A stretch of 64,000 nucleotides of DNA, taken from NCBI RefSeq assembly GCF_000632845.1, contig NZ_CP007474.1, positions 1-64,000 of the forward strand, written 5' to 3'. The number at the start of each line of letters is the position of its first letter. The first letter of the stretch is position 1. Under the pieces are notes generated by a model. That model was not told the origin of the DNA. It did no database searches and was given only the letters and a program-made list of their open reading frames with translations. Both the position numbers and the translations under genes were made by a program. This DNA is from Ehrlichia japonica (GTDB lineage Bacteria > Pseudomonadota > Alphaproteobacteria > Rickettsiales > Anaplasmataceae). Below are positions 18,415 to 28,087 of this stretch, piece by piece.

Positions 18415-18604
18415 ACTTATTCTCTTTAACATAACACAAACGTTTTTTTATCTTTGTGCTTTCTTAGTACAAAAAAGCAACGTTCACACTATCATAAAGT
18501 TAAATAACCTTGTATTTCTTGTATAATTATGATATAATATGACATTGAATTTGTTACTTAATTCCAAACGTGGGTATGTATTAATTATAAGAATTGGAGG
18601 TAAA

Positions 18605-19681
18605 ATGTTTGGCAAAGAGAATGAACAACTTAAGGAAGATACGCACATTAAACTAAATACCATTCTAAAGCAACAATACTATAGTACTTTGTTAAAATTA
18701 AATCGTCAAGATCTTATCAGAAAAAACTTTATTATGGGTGTAAGTGTTTTTTATACTTTAGTTTTTATTTCATTTGCCATTATGCAATCAGGAGTTTTGA
18801 AATTAACACGAAATCAATTGACATTTTTTTCTAATTTCATGGATTATCTAGCTCTTTTTTTATGCTTGTCTTTTCTTATATCAGGTTTATTGAATGTTTT
18901 ATATTTAGAAAAAGAAAGAAAAGAAATAAATAGAAAATTAGAGCTGCTAGATCAAGAGAAAATAGATAAAAAGAAACCTATCAGTATTAAAGTTGCAGAT
19001 TTTTTAGATGATCATGCAAGTAAGGTTGATCTTGCAGGTGCATTTTTTACTACTGGTATGCAAGCACTTGCTATTTTTAGTTTAACGCTTCCATCAATTT
19101 TTGATGTAAGTAAAGTTCCTACTGGCACTGTATTTAATTTACAGGGAATTGTAGATACTGTGGGAAATATTCTTTTTACAATAGCTGCAGCTATGTGCTT
19201 ACTTTCTTACGTGGTGAGATGTAAGAAGGATAAAAATGGTAAGTCTGCACACAATATGACTCGATTATTAGTTATTTCTGGTATATTTTCTGGTACTTTC
19301 CTTGTTTTTGCTGGAAAAGTATTACTTTCTTTTGAAACCAGAGGTGGTGCAATTTATACAGGAAATACTGGTCCTTTTGGTATGGATACACTTCCAGTAG
19401 CATTAATAATTCGTACTGTTGGTATGGCAATATTTTGTGTAGCATATGCAATGATGATATATTGTAGTGTAAAAGAAGGTAAAGAACTATCTGATAAAGT
19501 ACATAGTTATGATTGTTATAATGGTCTTGATAATGATAGTGTTTGTTCTAGTGTGTCTAGTCTGCCTAGTAAGTCTAGTATGCCTAGTATGCTTAGTACG
19601 TCTAGTACGTCTAGTATAAGCGGTGTTCTTGAGGTTGTTGATCATTCTCGAAAACAGAGTATTAATTCTTGCTATTTTTAG
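18605..19681 (+). CDS. Multi-pass membrane protein, truncated by tandem duplication
   Basis: Unrecognised family, probably restricted to Ehrlichia and relatives. The ATG at 18605 is preceded by a clear GGAGG and gives 358 residues. About six hydrophobic helices are visible, for example VSVFYTLVFISFAIM, YLALFLCLSFLISGLL, MQALAIFSLTLPSI, GNILFTIAAAMCLLSYV, ISGIFSGTFLVFAG and VGMAIFCVAYAMMIYC. The C-terminal tail is hydrophilic, with a Ser/Met/Pro/Thr low-complexity run coded by AGT-rich short repeats at about 19550-19620. The stop (19679-19681) arises where the frame crosses into a second copy of the 3' half. Without the duplication the frame would have continued to a TAA at 20278 with one more hydrophobic segment. 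Confidence 0.75.
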   Translation: MFGKENEQLKEDTHIKLNTILKQQYYSTLLKLNRQDLIRKNFIMGVSVFYTLVFISFAIMQSGVLKLTRNQLTFFSNFMDYLALFLCLSFLISGLLNVLYLEKERKEINRKLELLDQEKIDKKKPISIKVADFLDDHASKVDLAGAFFTTGMQALAIFSLTLPSIFDVSKVPTGTVFNLQGIVDTVGNILFTIAAAMCLLSYVVRCKKDKNGKSAHNMTRLLVISGIFSGTFLVFAGKVLLSFETRGGAIYTGNTGPFGMDTLPVALIIRTVGMAIFCVAYAMMIYCSVKEGKELSDKVHSYDCYNGLDNDSVCSSVSSLPSKSSMPSMLSTSSTSSISGVLEVVDHSRKQSINSCYF

Positions 19682-20220
19682 TTTAACGCTTCCATCAATT
19701 TTTGATGTAAGTAAAGTTCCTACTGGCACTGTATTTAATTTACAGGGAATTGTAGATATTGTGGGAAATATTCTTTTTACAATAGCTGCAGCTATGTGCT
19801 TACTTTCTTACGTGGTGAGATGTAAGAAGGATAAAAATGGTAGGTCTGCATACAATATGACTCGATTATTAGTTATTTCTGGTATATTTTCTGGTACTTT
19901 CTTTGTTTTTGCTGGAAAAGTATTACTTTCTTTTGAAACCAGAAGTGGTGCAATTTATACAGGAAATACTGGTCCTTTTGGTATGGATACACTTCCAGTA
20001 GCATTAATAATTCGTACTGTTGGTATGGCAATGTTTTGTGTAGCATATGCAATGATGATATATTGTAGTATAAAAAGAGGTTAAAGAACTATCTGGTAAA
20101 ATATCTAGTATTAATTGTTATAATGATATTGATAATGATAGTGTTAGTTCTTATGTAAGAGATAGTGTTGATTCTGATATGAGCGGTGTTTTTGATATTG
20201 TTGATCATTCTCAAAAACAG
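19067..20220 (+). repeat. Direct tandem duplication of about 0.6 kb
   Basis: Copy 1 starts at 19067 and copy 2 at 19668, both with CTTGCTATTTTTAG, an offset of 601 bases. The first 400 bases are nearly identical with only scattered substitutions. Divergence is concentrated in the Ser-rich tail region. Both end with GTTGATCATTCTC-AAAACAG (copy 1 at 19657, copy 2 at 20220). Because 601 is not a multiple of three, the join shifts the frame. Confidence 0.93.
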
Positions 20221-20280
20221 CTTATTACAGTAATGTGTGTTATAAATTTTATATTGATTTTTTATATTTTTTTGTTATAA
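19668..20280 (+). pseudogene. Second copy of the membrane-protein gene 3' half, broken
   Basis: It repeats the last four helices of the upstream membrane protein (AIFSLTLPSIFDVSK to CVAYAMMIYCSI) but has no start of its own with a ribosome binding site. An extra base in GAGGTTAAAG, against GAAGGTAAAG in copy 1, creates a TAA at about 20082. After the frameshift the original tail frame resumes (DHSQKQLITV and a hydrophobic end) to the stop at 20278-20280. This tail probably shows the pre-duplication C-terminus of the intact gene. Confidence 0.8.
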
Positions 20281-20319
20281 TACTATTGGGTTGAATTTCT
20301 GTTCTGGAGTGGAGTATTT

Positions 20320-21021
20320 ATGGATAATTACAGTAAAGTACAATTTCAAAGTGCTTACTATAGCGCAGGGCTTAGGAGTTATCTAGTAAAAGTGTATAAT
20401 TACATGGCTATGGCTTTAGGTTTAACTGGTGTAGTAGCATTTTTTGTATCTTCTTCTCCTGTTATTATCTCTATGATATATAATACTCCTTTGCATTGGT
20501 TAGTTGTCTTTGCTCCCGTGGGGTTGGTTTTTTTAATGTCATATAAGCTAAATGTTTTCAGTTTTCAGACTGTATTAACGATATTCTTTAGTTTTTCGGC
20601 ATTAGTAGGGGTATCTATTTCATATATATTTTTGGTGTACACGGCAGCAAGTATTGCAAAAGTATTCTTTATTTCATCTTCTATGTTTGGTGTGATGGCA
20701 TGGTATGGTAATGTTACTAAAAAGGATTTATCTCAATTTGGAACATTCTTATTTATGGGTGTTATAGGAATAATCATCGCTTCAGTAGTTAATTTATTTT
20801 TAAGTAGTGGACCATTACATTTTGCTTTGTCAGTTGTTGCAGTAATTGTATTTACTGGTATGACTGCATATGATGCTCAAAGGATTAAAGATATGTACTA
20901 TAAGTTTAACGATGGCGGTGATTCTGTTAATAAAATGGCTATATTAGGTGCAACTACTTTGTATTTTAATTATATTAATATATTTGTAAGCTTATTGAAT
21001 CTACAAGGGGAACGTAGATAA
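20320..21021 (+). CDS. Bax inhibitor-1/YccA-family membrane protein
   Basis: 233-residue protein with seven hydrophobic helices, the TMBIM/BI-1 architecture. The N-terminus contains AGLRSYLVKVYNYMAMALGLTG, typical of bacterial YccA/YbhL. The middle has FGVMAWYGNVTKKDLSQFGTFLFMG, and the late helix has GMTAYDAQRIKDMYY with the conserved Asp. The last helix is ILGATTLYFNYINIFVSLL. Family members act as membrane proteins affecting calcium leak or FtsH-dependent proteolysis; the exact role here is unknown. A GGAGTGGAG ribosome binding region precedes the ATG, and tsaE follows by 10 bases. Confidence 0.92.
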   Translation: MDNYSKVQFQSAYYSAGLRSYLVKVYNYMAMALGLTGVVAFFVSSSPVIISMIYNTPLHWLVVFAPVGLVFLMSYKLNVFSFQTVLTIFFSFSALVGVSISYIFLVYTAASIAKVFFISSSMFGVMAWYGNVTKKDLSQFGTFLFMGVIGIIIASVVNLFLSSGPLHFALSVVAVIVFTGMTAYDAQRIKDMYYKFNDGGDSVNKMAILGATTLYFNYINIFVSLLNLQGERR

Positions 21022-21031
21022 TTTTTTATCA

Positions 21032-21496
21032 GTGATATATAATTATAGTTTTAAGTATAATTTTGTTGATTTAGCTTTTTTTAAAAAACTGGCGCGTTTT
21101 GTTGCTTTAAGTTTGAAGAAAGGTGATAATATATCTTTAGTTGGAGACTTAGGTGTTGGTAAGACTACTTTTGTTAAGTTTTTAGTTCATACATTAGCGC
21201 CGGATGAGGATGTAAGTAGTCCTACTTTTAGCATTATTAATGAATATCATTTCAGTAAATTTACAATATATCATATTGATCTTTATAGGGTTAATTCTTT
21301 ATCTGAGATATATGATTTGGGAATAGATTGTATTTGTGATGATGGGGTGGGAATTGTAGAATGGTCTGGCTTATTAGATGGTATATTAGATTTTAATTTA
21401 AAGATAAGTATAAAATATTCTGCGGAAGACAATCTTAGAAATGTTGAAGTTTTTGTTAATGATGGCAAAAAATATGATGTTTTTAAGAATTTATAA
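21032..21496 (+). CDS. tsaE: tRNA threonylcarbamoyladenosine biosynthesis ATPase TsaE
   Basis: P-loop ATPase that works with TsaB and TsaD to make t6A37 on ANN-decoding tRNAs. Walker A GDLGVGKTT is at 38-46. SPTFSIINEYHF and IYHIDLYRV are the family-specific blocks, and GVGIVEWSG is the conserved C-terminal block. The start is a GTG ten bases after the preceding stop, giving 154 residues, the family length. TsaB and TsaD are not in the window. Confidence 0.93.
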   Translation: MIYNYSFKYNFVDLAFFKKLARFVALSLKKGDNISLVGDLGVGKTTFVKFLVHTLAPDEDVSSPTFSIINEYHFSKFTIYHIDLYRVNSLSEIYDLGIDCICDDGVGIVEWSGLLDGILDFNLKISIKYSAEDNLRNVEVFVNDGKKYDVFKNL

Positions 21497-21877
21497 ATCG
21501 ATGTATATATTGAAGCACATAAGGAGTACTTTTAAGAATTCTTTCAGAATATCAACGTCGGAAATGTGTTAATGATCTAATCTTTTTTTTGTTTTTGTTA
21601 TTCAAACGTATTATCATGGGTTCTTATGTGTTGAAATACTTTTTTGATCTCAATAATAGTGTCTTATCAGGGACACTAATGAAATAATTAGTAATAATAT
21701 CATTTGTTTTCTATTAAATTCTATTTGACATGTTATATAAATTAGAATTTATAATATCATCGAGTAGTTTTTTGTGATGCTTGCCTGCAATACTTAAATT
21801 ATAACATTTTCATTATGATATGGTAGAGTAATGCAGCTTTTAAAAATACTATAGTATTCTACAGTTGTAAAAAAACT
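21497..21877. other. Convergent intergenic region, tsaE-infC
   Basis: 381 bases with no gene. A weak inverted repeat TAGTGTC/GACACTA (21657-21663 and 21672-21678) could contribute to termination but lacks a good T run. Nothing else is recognisable. Confidence 0.4.
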
Positions 21878-22399
21878 TTATTTTGAAGTTAATACCATAT
21901 TGATCAAATTGCCTTCCTTTTTTGGTAAGCTTTCAGGCTTTGCAATATCAGCAGTATCTCTTATTAGTCTTTCTATAATATCCATTCCAACTTCTGGATG
22001 AAGTATTTCCCTTCCTATAAACCTTAGTGATATTTTTACTTTATCACCTCTTTCTATAAATCCACGTAACATGTTTAATTTTACGTTGTAGTCATTATCT
22101 CCAATATTAAGCTTGAACTTAAGTTCTTTTACTATTATGGTTTTCTGTTTCTTTTTTGAATCACCTATTTTTTTCTTATGGCTGTATCTGTATTTACTGT
22201 AGTCAAATATTTTACATAGAGGATATTGATCATCATGTACTATTTCAACTAAGTCTAAATTAACAGCTTTAGCTCTAGATAAGGCATCTTCAATGTCTAT
22301 AACTCCAATCATAACACTATTTTGATCGACAAGCTTTACTTTTTTTGCTGTTATCATTTCATTAATTTTGTTTTTATTAGAGAATTTTTTTGTTTTCAA
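21878..22399 (-). CDS. infC: Translation initiation factor IF-3
   Basis: Binds the 30S subunit, promotes subunit dissociation and proofreads start codons. The 173-residue protein has the N domain (VMIGVIDIEDALSRAKAVNLDLVEI), the lysine-rich linker and the C domain (KELKFKLNIGDNDYNVKL, RGDKVKISLRFIGRE). The start codon is TTG at 22399, with GAGGAG at a good distance upstream. Rare start codons are characteristic of infC and underlie its autoregulation. It follows thrS, with which it is probably co-transcribed; rpmI and rplT are not attached. Confidence 0.94.
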   Translation of the reverse strand: MKTKKFSNKNKINEMITAKKVKLVDQNSVMIGVIDIEDALSRAKAVNLDLVEIVHDDQYPLCKIFDYSKYRYSHKKKIGDSKKKQKTIIVKELKFKLNIGDNDYNVKLNMLRGFIERGDKVKISLRFIGREILHPEVGMDIIERLIRDTADIAKPESLPKKEGNLINMVLTSK

Positions 22400-22425
22400 A
22401 TCTTATACTCCTCACTATAAATTTA

Positions 22426-24327
22426 CTAGATGCTAGCACAAGTTAATAATGTTTTCAATGCTTTATCAATATGCATAACATGCTGTTTGTTAGACTCTAG
22501 ATAACGTATAGACACAGAATTTTCCTCAACTTCTTTTTTACCTATTATCCAAAACACAGGTATCTTCTTATGAATATGGTTCCGTATCTTGTAGTTTATT
22601 TTTTCGTTTGTAGTATCTAGTTCTACTCTTATGTTATGTTCTTCAGCTTTTATTTTTAAAGAATTAGCATAATCAGTAGAATCTTCACTTATAGTTAATA
22701 TTGATAGTTGTATAGGAGCTAACCACATTGGAAATTTGCCTGAATAATGTTCAATTAATATTCCTATAAATCTTTCAAAAGTACCTAAAATAGCACGATG
22801 TAACATTATTGGGTGGTGTTTTTTTCCATCACTGCCTATGTAGTAAGCACCTAGCCTCTCAGGTAGTACGAAATCCATTTGTAAGGTTCCACACTGCCAT
22901 TCTCTACCAATAGCATCTGTTAATACAAACTCTAATTTTGGTCCATAGAATGCTCCATCTCCCGGATTTAAAACGTAACTTAAATTAGCAGCTTCAACTG
23001 ATTTCTTTAATGCTGCTTCAGCTTTATCCCATGTTTCATCACTACCAGCTCTGTTTTCTGGACGATCTGAAAATCTTACTAAAATATCAGTGAAACCAAA
23101 GTCTTTATAGACTTCCATAAGTAAATTACAAAATTTTAAAGCTTCAGATGTGACTTGACTTTCTGTGCAGAAAATATGTGCATCATCTTGAGTAAACCCA
23201 CGAACCCTCATTAATCCGTGTAGTGCTCCTGATGCTTCGTATCTGTGGCATGTTCCAAATTCTGCCATTCGTATTGGTAAGTCTCTATAACTCCTAATTT
23301 TTGAATTAAAAATTTGTATATGACATGGACAATTCATCGGTTTTATAGCTAAAGTTTTATCTTCTGCTTCACTTAGAAACATATTTTCACGAAACTTATC
23401 CCAATGTCCTGATTTTTCCCAAAGCTCTTTGTTTAGTAGTATGGGAGTTTTTACTTCTATGTAGCCATTTCTTTCTAGTTTCTTTCTTATGTATTCTTCT
23501 ATAATGCGATAAATAGTCCACCCTTTTGTATGCCAGAATATTTGACCGCATGCTTCATTTTGAATATGAAATAACTCTAATTCTTTTCCAATTTTTCTAT
23601 GATCTCTTTTCTCTATTTCTATTAAGTTATTTAAGTATGATTTTAATTCTTCTTCATTGCGCCATGCTGTACCATAAACCCTTTGTAACCTTTCATTTTT
23701 TGAGTTACCTTGCCAATATGATCCAGATACTTTTGTTAATTTAAAGGCTCTTGATGTTTTTGTTGAAGGTGCGTGTGGTCCACGACATAAGTCAGTAAAG
23801 TTTCCTTGTTTATAAACGGTAATGTTTTCATTGTTTGGAATATTAGATATTATTTTGACTTTGTAATCTTCTCCTATGCTGGAAAAAAACTTTATAGCTT
23901 CTTCTCTAGACCATACTTCGCGTATAAAACTTTCATTTCTATTTATAATTTCTATCATTTTTTTTTCTATTACTTCTAGATCGTCACTAGAAAAATTATG
24001 ATTCGTTGCAAAATCATAGTAAAATCCATCTTTAATAGTTGGTCCAATAGTTATTTGAGTATCAGGAAAAATTTCTTTTACAGCTTGTGCCATAATATGT
24101 GCAGTGTCATGGCGTATAATTTCAAGTGCCTCTTCGCTGTTGATCGTTATTACTTCAAATGTACAATTTTCTGTAATTTCTCTTGATAAATCGTATGATT
24201 CTCCATTTACTTTTACAGCTATTGCTTTCTTTTTTAATTCTGGAAATAAATCGTTTACTACATCATGTCCTTTGACTCCACGATAAAATTGCTTACACGA
24301 GTTATCATTAAAATAAATGTTTATCAT
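22426..24327 (-). CDS. thrS: Threonyl-tRNA synthetase
   Basis: Charges tRNA-Thr and edits Ser-tRNA-Thr. The start at ATG 24327 gives 633 residues beginning [14 protein letters not shown], the N-terminal TGS domain. A TTG four codons upstream is less likely. The editing domain has [16 protein letters not shown], and the class II core has the zinc ligands in [10 protein letters not shown] and the motif [12 protein letters not shown]. The C-terminal anticodon domain follows. infC lies 26 bases downstream. Confidence 0.96.
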   Translation of the reverse strand: MINIYFNDNSCKQFYRGVKGHDVVNDLFPELKKKAIAVKVNGESYDLSREITENCTFEVITINSEEALEIIRHDTAHIMAQAVKEIFPDTQITIGPTIKDGFYYDFATNHNFSSDDLEVIEKKMIEIINRNESFIREVWSREEAIKFFSSIGEDYKVKIISNIPNNENITVYKQGNFTDLCRGPHAPSTKTSRAFKLTKVSGSYWQGNSKNERLQRVYGTAWRNEEELKSYLNNLIEIEKRDHRKIGKELELFHIQNEACGQIFWHTKGWTIYRIIEEYIRKKLERNGYIEVKTPILLNKELWEKSGHWDKFRENMFLSEAEDKTLAIKPMNCPCHIQIFNSKIRSYRDLPIRMAEFGTCHRYEASGALHGLMRVRGFTQDDAHIFCTESQVTSEALKFCNLLMEVYKDFGFTDILVRFSDRPENRAGSDETWDKAEAALKKSVEAANLSYVLNPGDGAFYGPKLEFVLTDAIGREWQCGTLQMDFVLPERLGAYYIGSDGKKHHPIMLHRAILGTFERFIGILIEHYSGKFPMWLAPIQLSILTISEDSTDYANSLKIKAEEHNIRVELDTTNEKINYKIRNHIHKKIPVFWIIGKKEVEENSVSIRYLESNKQHVMHIDKALKTLLTCASI

Positions 24328-24339
24328 AAAATATTTCAA

Positions 24340-24728
24340 CTATGAGTTATTATCTAGTTTTTTAAGTCACAATTTTATTTTTTTTATTATATCTTAATTT
24401 TAAGTGTGTTACATTGTATTTTTTAATTCAACTACTACACTCAATAAGCTTTTATAGCAAATTTAAAGAAGGTTGCAGTTCTTACAACTACAACATGTAT
24501 TTTTAGTATAACAGATTCTATGACTAAATGACTGTTATTATAGATTAAAAGATTTTATGAAGTTATATCATGGAAGCTATAGAAAAATATAAATTTCTAT
24601 TATTAGTTGCAATTATATATCTACATCTCATTGACTTAATATGTCTATGTTTTTTATTATGTTGATTATTGTTTTACTTAACTTGAGTGGTTATATAAAG
24701 TTATTTATAGTTTCTATAATATTGTTAC
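24340..24728. other. Divergent intergenic region, thrS-pncC
   Basis: About 390 AT-rich bases between divergent genes. It must contain promoters for both, but I cannot single out convincing boxes. There are no repeats or small genes I can support. Confidence 0.35.
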
Positions 24729-24731
24729 GTG

Positions 24732-25223
24732 ATGATAGACCAAGGAATGTTAGAAAAAGCTAGAGCTTGTGTTTCTAAACTGATAGAAAATGATTCTAAA
24801 TTAGTGATAGCTGAATCATGTACAGCAGGGTTAATGTCTTTTTTATTCTCTTGTATTTCAGGAGCATCAAAAGTGTTGGATTATAGCTTTGTTGTATATT
24901 CAAATGTATCTAAGACTAAATTTTTAAATATTGATAAAGATCTTATTGATAAATATGGAGCTGTGAGTTCAGAAGTAGCTATTTTAATGGCAGTTGGTAT
25001 TTTAGAAAATTCAAAAGCTAATGTATCTATCTCAATTACTGGATTTGCTGGTCCTGCTGTTGATGATGAGCAAGTAGGTTTAGTTTATATAGGTTATGCT
25101 TCAAATATAGAAAGTGATTATAAAAAATGTTATTTTAATGATATGAGTAGATATGAAGTGCAAATGTCATCAGCAGGTGCAGCTATGGATTTTCTGTTAT
25201 ATAAAATAAGTAAAACTTTATAA
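24732..25223 (+). CDS. pncC: PncC/CinA C-terminal family nicotinamide-nucleotide amidohydrolase
   Basis: Stand-alone CinA C-terminal domain of 163 residues. Conserved blocks are VIAESCTAGLMSFLFSCISGASKVLDYSFVVYSN, YGAVSSEVAILMAVG and VSISITGFAGP. Family members deamidate NMN to nicotinate mononucleotide, feeding the NAD pathway in which nadC also works. An in-frame GTG lies one codon before the chosen ATG. Start choice is otherwise clear. The enzyme activity is inferred from the family and not proven here. Confidence 0.88.
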   Translation: MIDQGMLEKARACVSKLIENDSKLVIAESCTAGLMSFLFSCISGASKVLDYSFVVYSNVSKTKFLNIDKDLIDKYGAVSSEVAILMAVGILENSKANVSISITGFAGPAVDDEQVGLVYIGYASNIESDYKKCYFNDMSRYEVQMSSAGAAMDFLLYKISKTL

Positions 25224-25476
25224 ATTGAAGCCCTGGGTATTGGTATGTAATAAATTATATCTTGTGACAAATGCATTGTTACTCTATTACTAATAGAAGA
25301 AGATTTATGTAGTTTAAAACCTTTTTCAATAAAAATAGAGGCATTTGAAGGAAATTAACTGCAAATTTTGTATAATGGGTAAAACTTGAAAATTTGTAAA
25401 AAACAATACACGATACCACTTATAGTCTTCCATTTACAATGATAACTACAACATTAAGTTCTATATAAGCAAAAAA

Positions 25477-25854
25477 TTAGGATAGCTTTTTTGTTCTATC
25501 ACTACGTTCTTTTATCCTTGCAGATTTGCCAAATAAGTTAATCATATAGTAAAGTTTTGCTCTACGTACTCTACCAAATTTGACAACCTCTATAGATTCT
25601 ACTATAGGAGAGTATAAAAACACTTGTAATTGAATACTTTCGTTATAACTAATTTTCCTTAAAGTGAATGAGGAGTGTAGACCGTTATTTTTTCTTTTTA
25701 TACATACTCCTTCGAATATCTGTAAGCGCTCACTTACTCCATCAAAAATTCTCATTCTTACTCTTAGTGTATCACCTGAACTAAACTTTGGAACTTCTTT
25801 GTTGGACAACAACTTCATTTGTTGTTCATTAAACTCCTTAAGCAAATCACTCAT
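25477..25854 (-). CDS. rplS: 50S ribosomal protein L19
   Basis: Sits at the 30S-50S interface. The 125-residue protein shows [55 protein letters not shown] and [14 protein letters not shown], all conserved in L19. I choose the ATG at 25854, six bases after GGAG; an ATG four codons upstream has no spacing-appropriate site. It overlaps the end of trmD by eight bases. The operon order rimM-trmD-rplS is canonical. Confidence 0.96.
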   Translation of the reverse strand: MSDLLKEFNEQQMKLLSNKEVPKFSSGDTLRVRMRIFDGVSERLQIFEGVCIKRKNNGLHSSFTLRKISYNESIQLQVFLYSPIVESIEVVKFGRVRRAKLYYMINLFGKSARIKERSDRTKKLS

Positions 25855-26554
25855 ATATATCTCCATCTATAGTGCCAGTCAATTCAGGACGCCTTTGCTT
25901 GGTTATACAGTAAGATTGATTAGCTTTCCAAAGATTAATCTTTTTATGATTCCCAGAGAGTAAAACACTAGGAACTTCTAACCCCCTCCATTTTGCTGGA
26001 CGTGTGTACTGAGGATATTCCAACTTATAGCTTGAAGTAAAGCTTTCATCACATATGCTTTGTGTATTATTAACCACCCCAGGTATAAGCCTAACACAAG
26101 CCTCTATGAGAACCATACAAGCAACTTCTCCGCCAGATAATATATAATCTCCAATACTTATTTCATGAAAATCATAAAAATCTAAAATTCTCCTATCTAT
26201 TCCTTCAAAGCGACCACATAGTATAGTTATATTAGAAAAATGTGTTAATTGTCCAGAAATATCTTGATTTAATTTTATACCACTGGGAGACATGTATATT
26301 AGTTTTGTATTTTTGTTCTTACTTAATACTTCATCTACTGCTGACCCTATAACATCTGCTTTCATTATCATTCCAGGACCACCACCATAAGGTCTATCAT
26401 CTACGCTTTTGTGTTTATCTTTTGCAAATGACCTTATATCGATAACGTTAAGATTCCAAATACCTTTATTTAATGCTCTACCTATTACTGAATAACTTAA
26501 TGTTCCTGGAAACATCTCTGGAAATATGGTTAAAACGTTAACGCTAAATGTCAC
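25847..26554 (-). CDS. trmD: tRNA (guanine37-N1)-methyltransferase TrmD
   Basis: SAM-dependent enzyme making m1G37 next to the anticodon, which prevents frameshifting. The 235-residue SPOUT-fold protein has [37 protein letters not shown] and [20 protein letters not shown]. The trefoil-knot region and the C-terminal [10 protein letters not shown] are also conserved. The start is GTG, overlapping rimM by 11 bases, and the 3' end overlaps rplS, so translation is probably coupled. Confidence 0.96.
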   Translation of the reverse strand: MTFSVNVLTIFPEMFPGTLSYSVIGRALNKGIWNLNVIDIRSFAKDKHKSVDDRPYGGGPGMIMKADVIGSAVDEVLSKNKNTKLIYMSPSGIKLNQDISGQLTHFSNITILCGRFEGIDRRILDFYDFHEISIGDYILSGGEVACMVLIEACVRLIPGVVNNTQSICDESFTSSYKLEYPQYTRPAKWRGLEVPSVLLSGNHKKINLWKANQSYCITKQRRPELTGTIDGDIYE

Positions 26555-27062
26555 TGCTATTTCCTATAACTTCTGGTGGTTTTATTATTATATATTTTTC
26601 TTTAACACTTATATAAGGGAATATGTCTTTTGTAAAAGGTAGCATAGTACTTTTTTTTGAATCAGAAAGACATATTTCTATAATATCACATGACCCAAAA
26701 TTATGAACTTTCTTTATATTTCCATAAACATTATTGTTTTCTAAAATAACACTTAACCCTATTAAATCGTTGTGGTAAAACTCGTCATTTGTAAGATTTG
26801 GTAATTTATTTTTTTCTATAAAGAGCTTTTTGCTTCTTAATAAATCTGCATCATTTCTTGATATTATGCCTTTGATTTTTGCAATTATTATGTTTTGTGA
26901 TATGACAGATATTATCCTTATTTTATATGTGTTCGTCCCATCAGTTAACGTTCCATAAGATGTAAAATTTTCAGGCTTTTCTGTGAAAGTTCTTATTTTT
27001 ACATGTCCGTTAATTCCATGAGATGATGTAATTATACCAAGGCATATGAGGTCATTTCTCAT
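26544..27062 (-). CDS. rimM: Ribosome maturation factor RimM
   Basis: Assists maturation of the 30S head around protein S19. The 172-residue protein has the N-terminal [26 protein letters not shown] and, in the second half, the PRC-barrel region ([14 protein letters not shown]) followed by [12 protein letters not shown]. It is the first gene of the rimM-trmD-rplS unit; rpsP, often the first gene elsewhere, is absent here. Confidence 0.93.
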   Translation of the reverse strand: MRNDLICLGIITSSHGINGHVKIRTFTEKPENFTSYGTLTDGTNTYKIRIISVISQNIIIAKIKGIISRNDADLLRSKKLFIEKNKLPNLTNDEFYHNDLIGLSVILENNNVYGNIKKVHNFGSCDIIEICLSDSKKSTMLPFTKDIFPYISVKEKYIIIKPPEVIGNSSDI

Positions 27063-27238
27063 TATAATATGTAAACTGTAATTTTATACTATAATATATG
27101 CTATGTGTAATTAGCTCAATTATAATTTTGTAAATACTAACTTTTTAGGGTTATTTTGACTCAATAAATAGTTGATTGTATTTATGAAAATTATGTATCT
27201 TTAGTGTTGTCAATAATTTTAATATTGATGATTTATAC

Positions 27239-28087
27239 TTAAATTGTTTTCTTTAGCTTATCTAGTATTGAGTTAAGTTGCTGTGTGTTATTGTATTTTA
27301 TAGTAATACTGCCTTTGTTTTTTAATCCGTTTATTTTAATTTGTAAATTTAATATTTCAGATAATGATTGTTCTAATTCTGTTAGATTTGTTTGAGTTTT
27401 GTTCTTATATGGTTTTTGTAAATTTTTAATTAATAACTCAGTTTGTCTTACATTTAAATTTGAAGAAATAATTTTTTGCGCTATTGCTTCTGGGTTTTCT
27501 GTATTTATTAAAGCTCTAGCATGGCCAAATGATATGAGTTTATTGTTTATCATCAATTTTATAGAAGGTGGTAAAGATAATATTCTTATCATGTTTGTAA
27601 TATGACTACGGCTTTTGCCTATAGTAGAAGCTAAATCTTCATGTGTATAAGAGAAAGTATTTGTTAAGTTGAAGTATGCTTCAGCTTCTTCTATAGGTGT
27701 TAAGTCTTGTCTTTGTATATTTTCTATAATTGATAATTCTAAACACTGATTATCACTTATTTCTTTGACAATTACAGGTACTGATTTTAATTTTGCTAAT
27801 ATACTGGCTCTCCATCTCCTTTCTCCTGCTATTATTTCATAGCCTTTTTTGTGTGGATTTTTCCTAATGATGATTGGTTGTATTATACCATGTTTGGAAA
27901 TAGATTCTGCTAATTCTCTAAGGGATTCTTGATCAAATGTTTTTCTTGGTTGTGATGTGCTGGGATTTAATAGATTTATTGGCATTGTGAGGTGAGTATC
28001 AGTACTGATATTAGTAATGTTGTTGTTAATTTCTAACGTGTTATTTCCTATTAACTCAAAAATGCCTTTTCCTAATCTTTTTGTCAT
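27239..28087 (-). CDS. parB: Chromosome partitioning protein ParB
   Basis: Centromere-binding CTPase clamp that loads at parS and spreads along DNA. The 282-residue protein has the conserved N-terminal block PINLLNPSTSQPRKTFD, then GIIQPIIIRK and the catalytic-box GYEIIAGERRWRAS. ENIQRQDLTPIEEAEAY and the helix-turn-helix THEDLASTIGKSRSHITNMIRI follow. The C-terminal dimer domain is present. Its start overlaps the parA stop (ATGA). A parS-like site lies about 930 bases upstream inside ybeY. Confidence 0.95.
   Translation of the reverse strand: MTKRLGKGIFELIGNNTLEINNNITNISTDTHLTMPINLLNPSTSQPRKTFDQESLRELAESISKHGIIQPIIIRKNPHKKGYEIIAGERRWRASILAKLKSVPVIVKEISDNQCLELSIIENIQRQDLTPIEEAEAYFNLTNTFSYTHEDLASTIGKSRSHITNMIRILSLPPSIKLMINNKLISFGHARALINTENPEAIAQKIISSNLNVRQTELLIKNLQKPYKNKTQTNLTELEQSLSEILNLQIKINGLKNKGSITIKYNNTQQLNSILDKLKKTI

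Noticed and set aside
19487-19729. Minus-strand frame rich in Arg/Thr/His (RTRRTKHTRHTR)
   Set aside because: It is the complement of the AGT-rich repeat coding the Ser tail; the composition is a by-product of the repeat.
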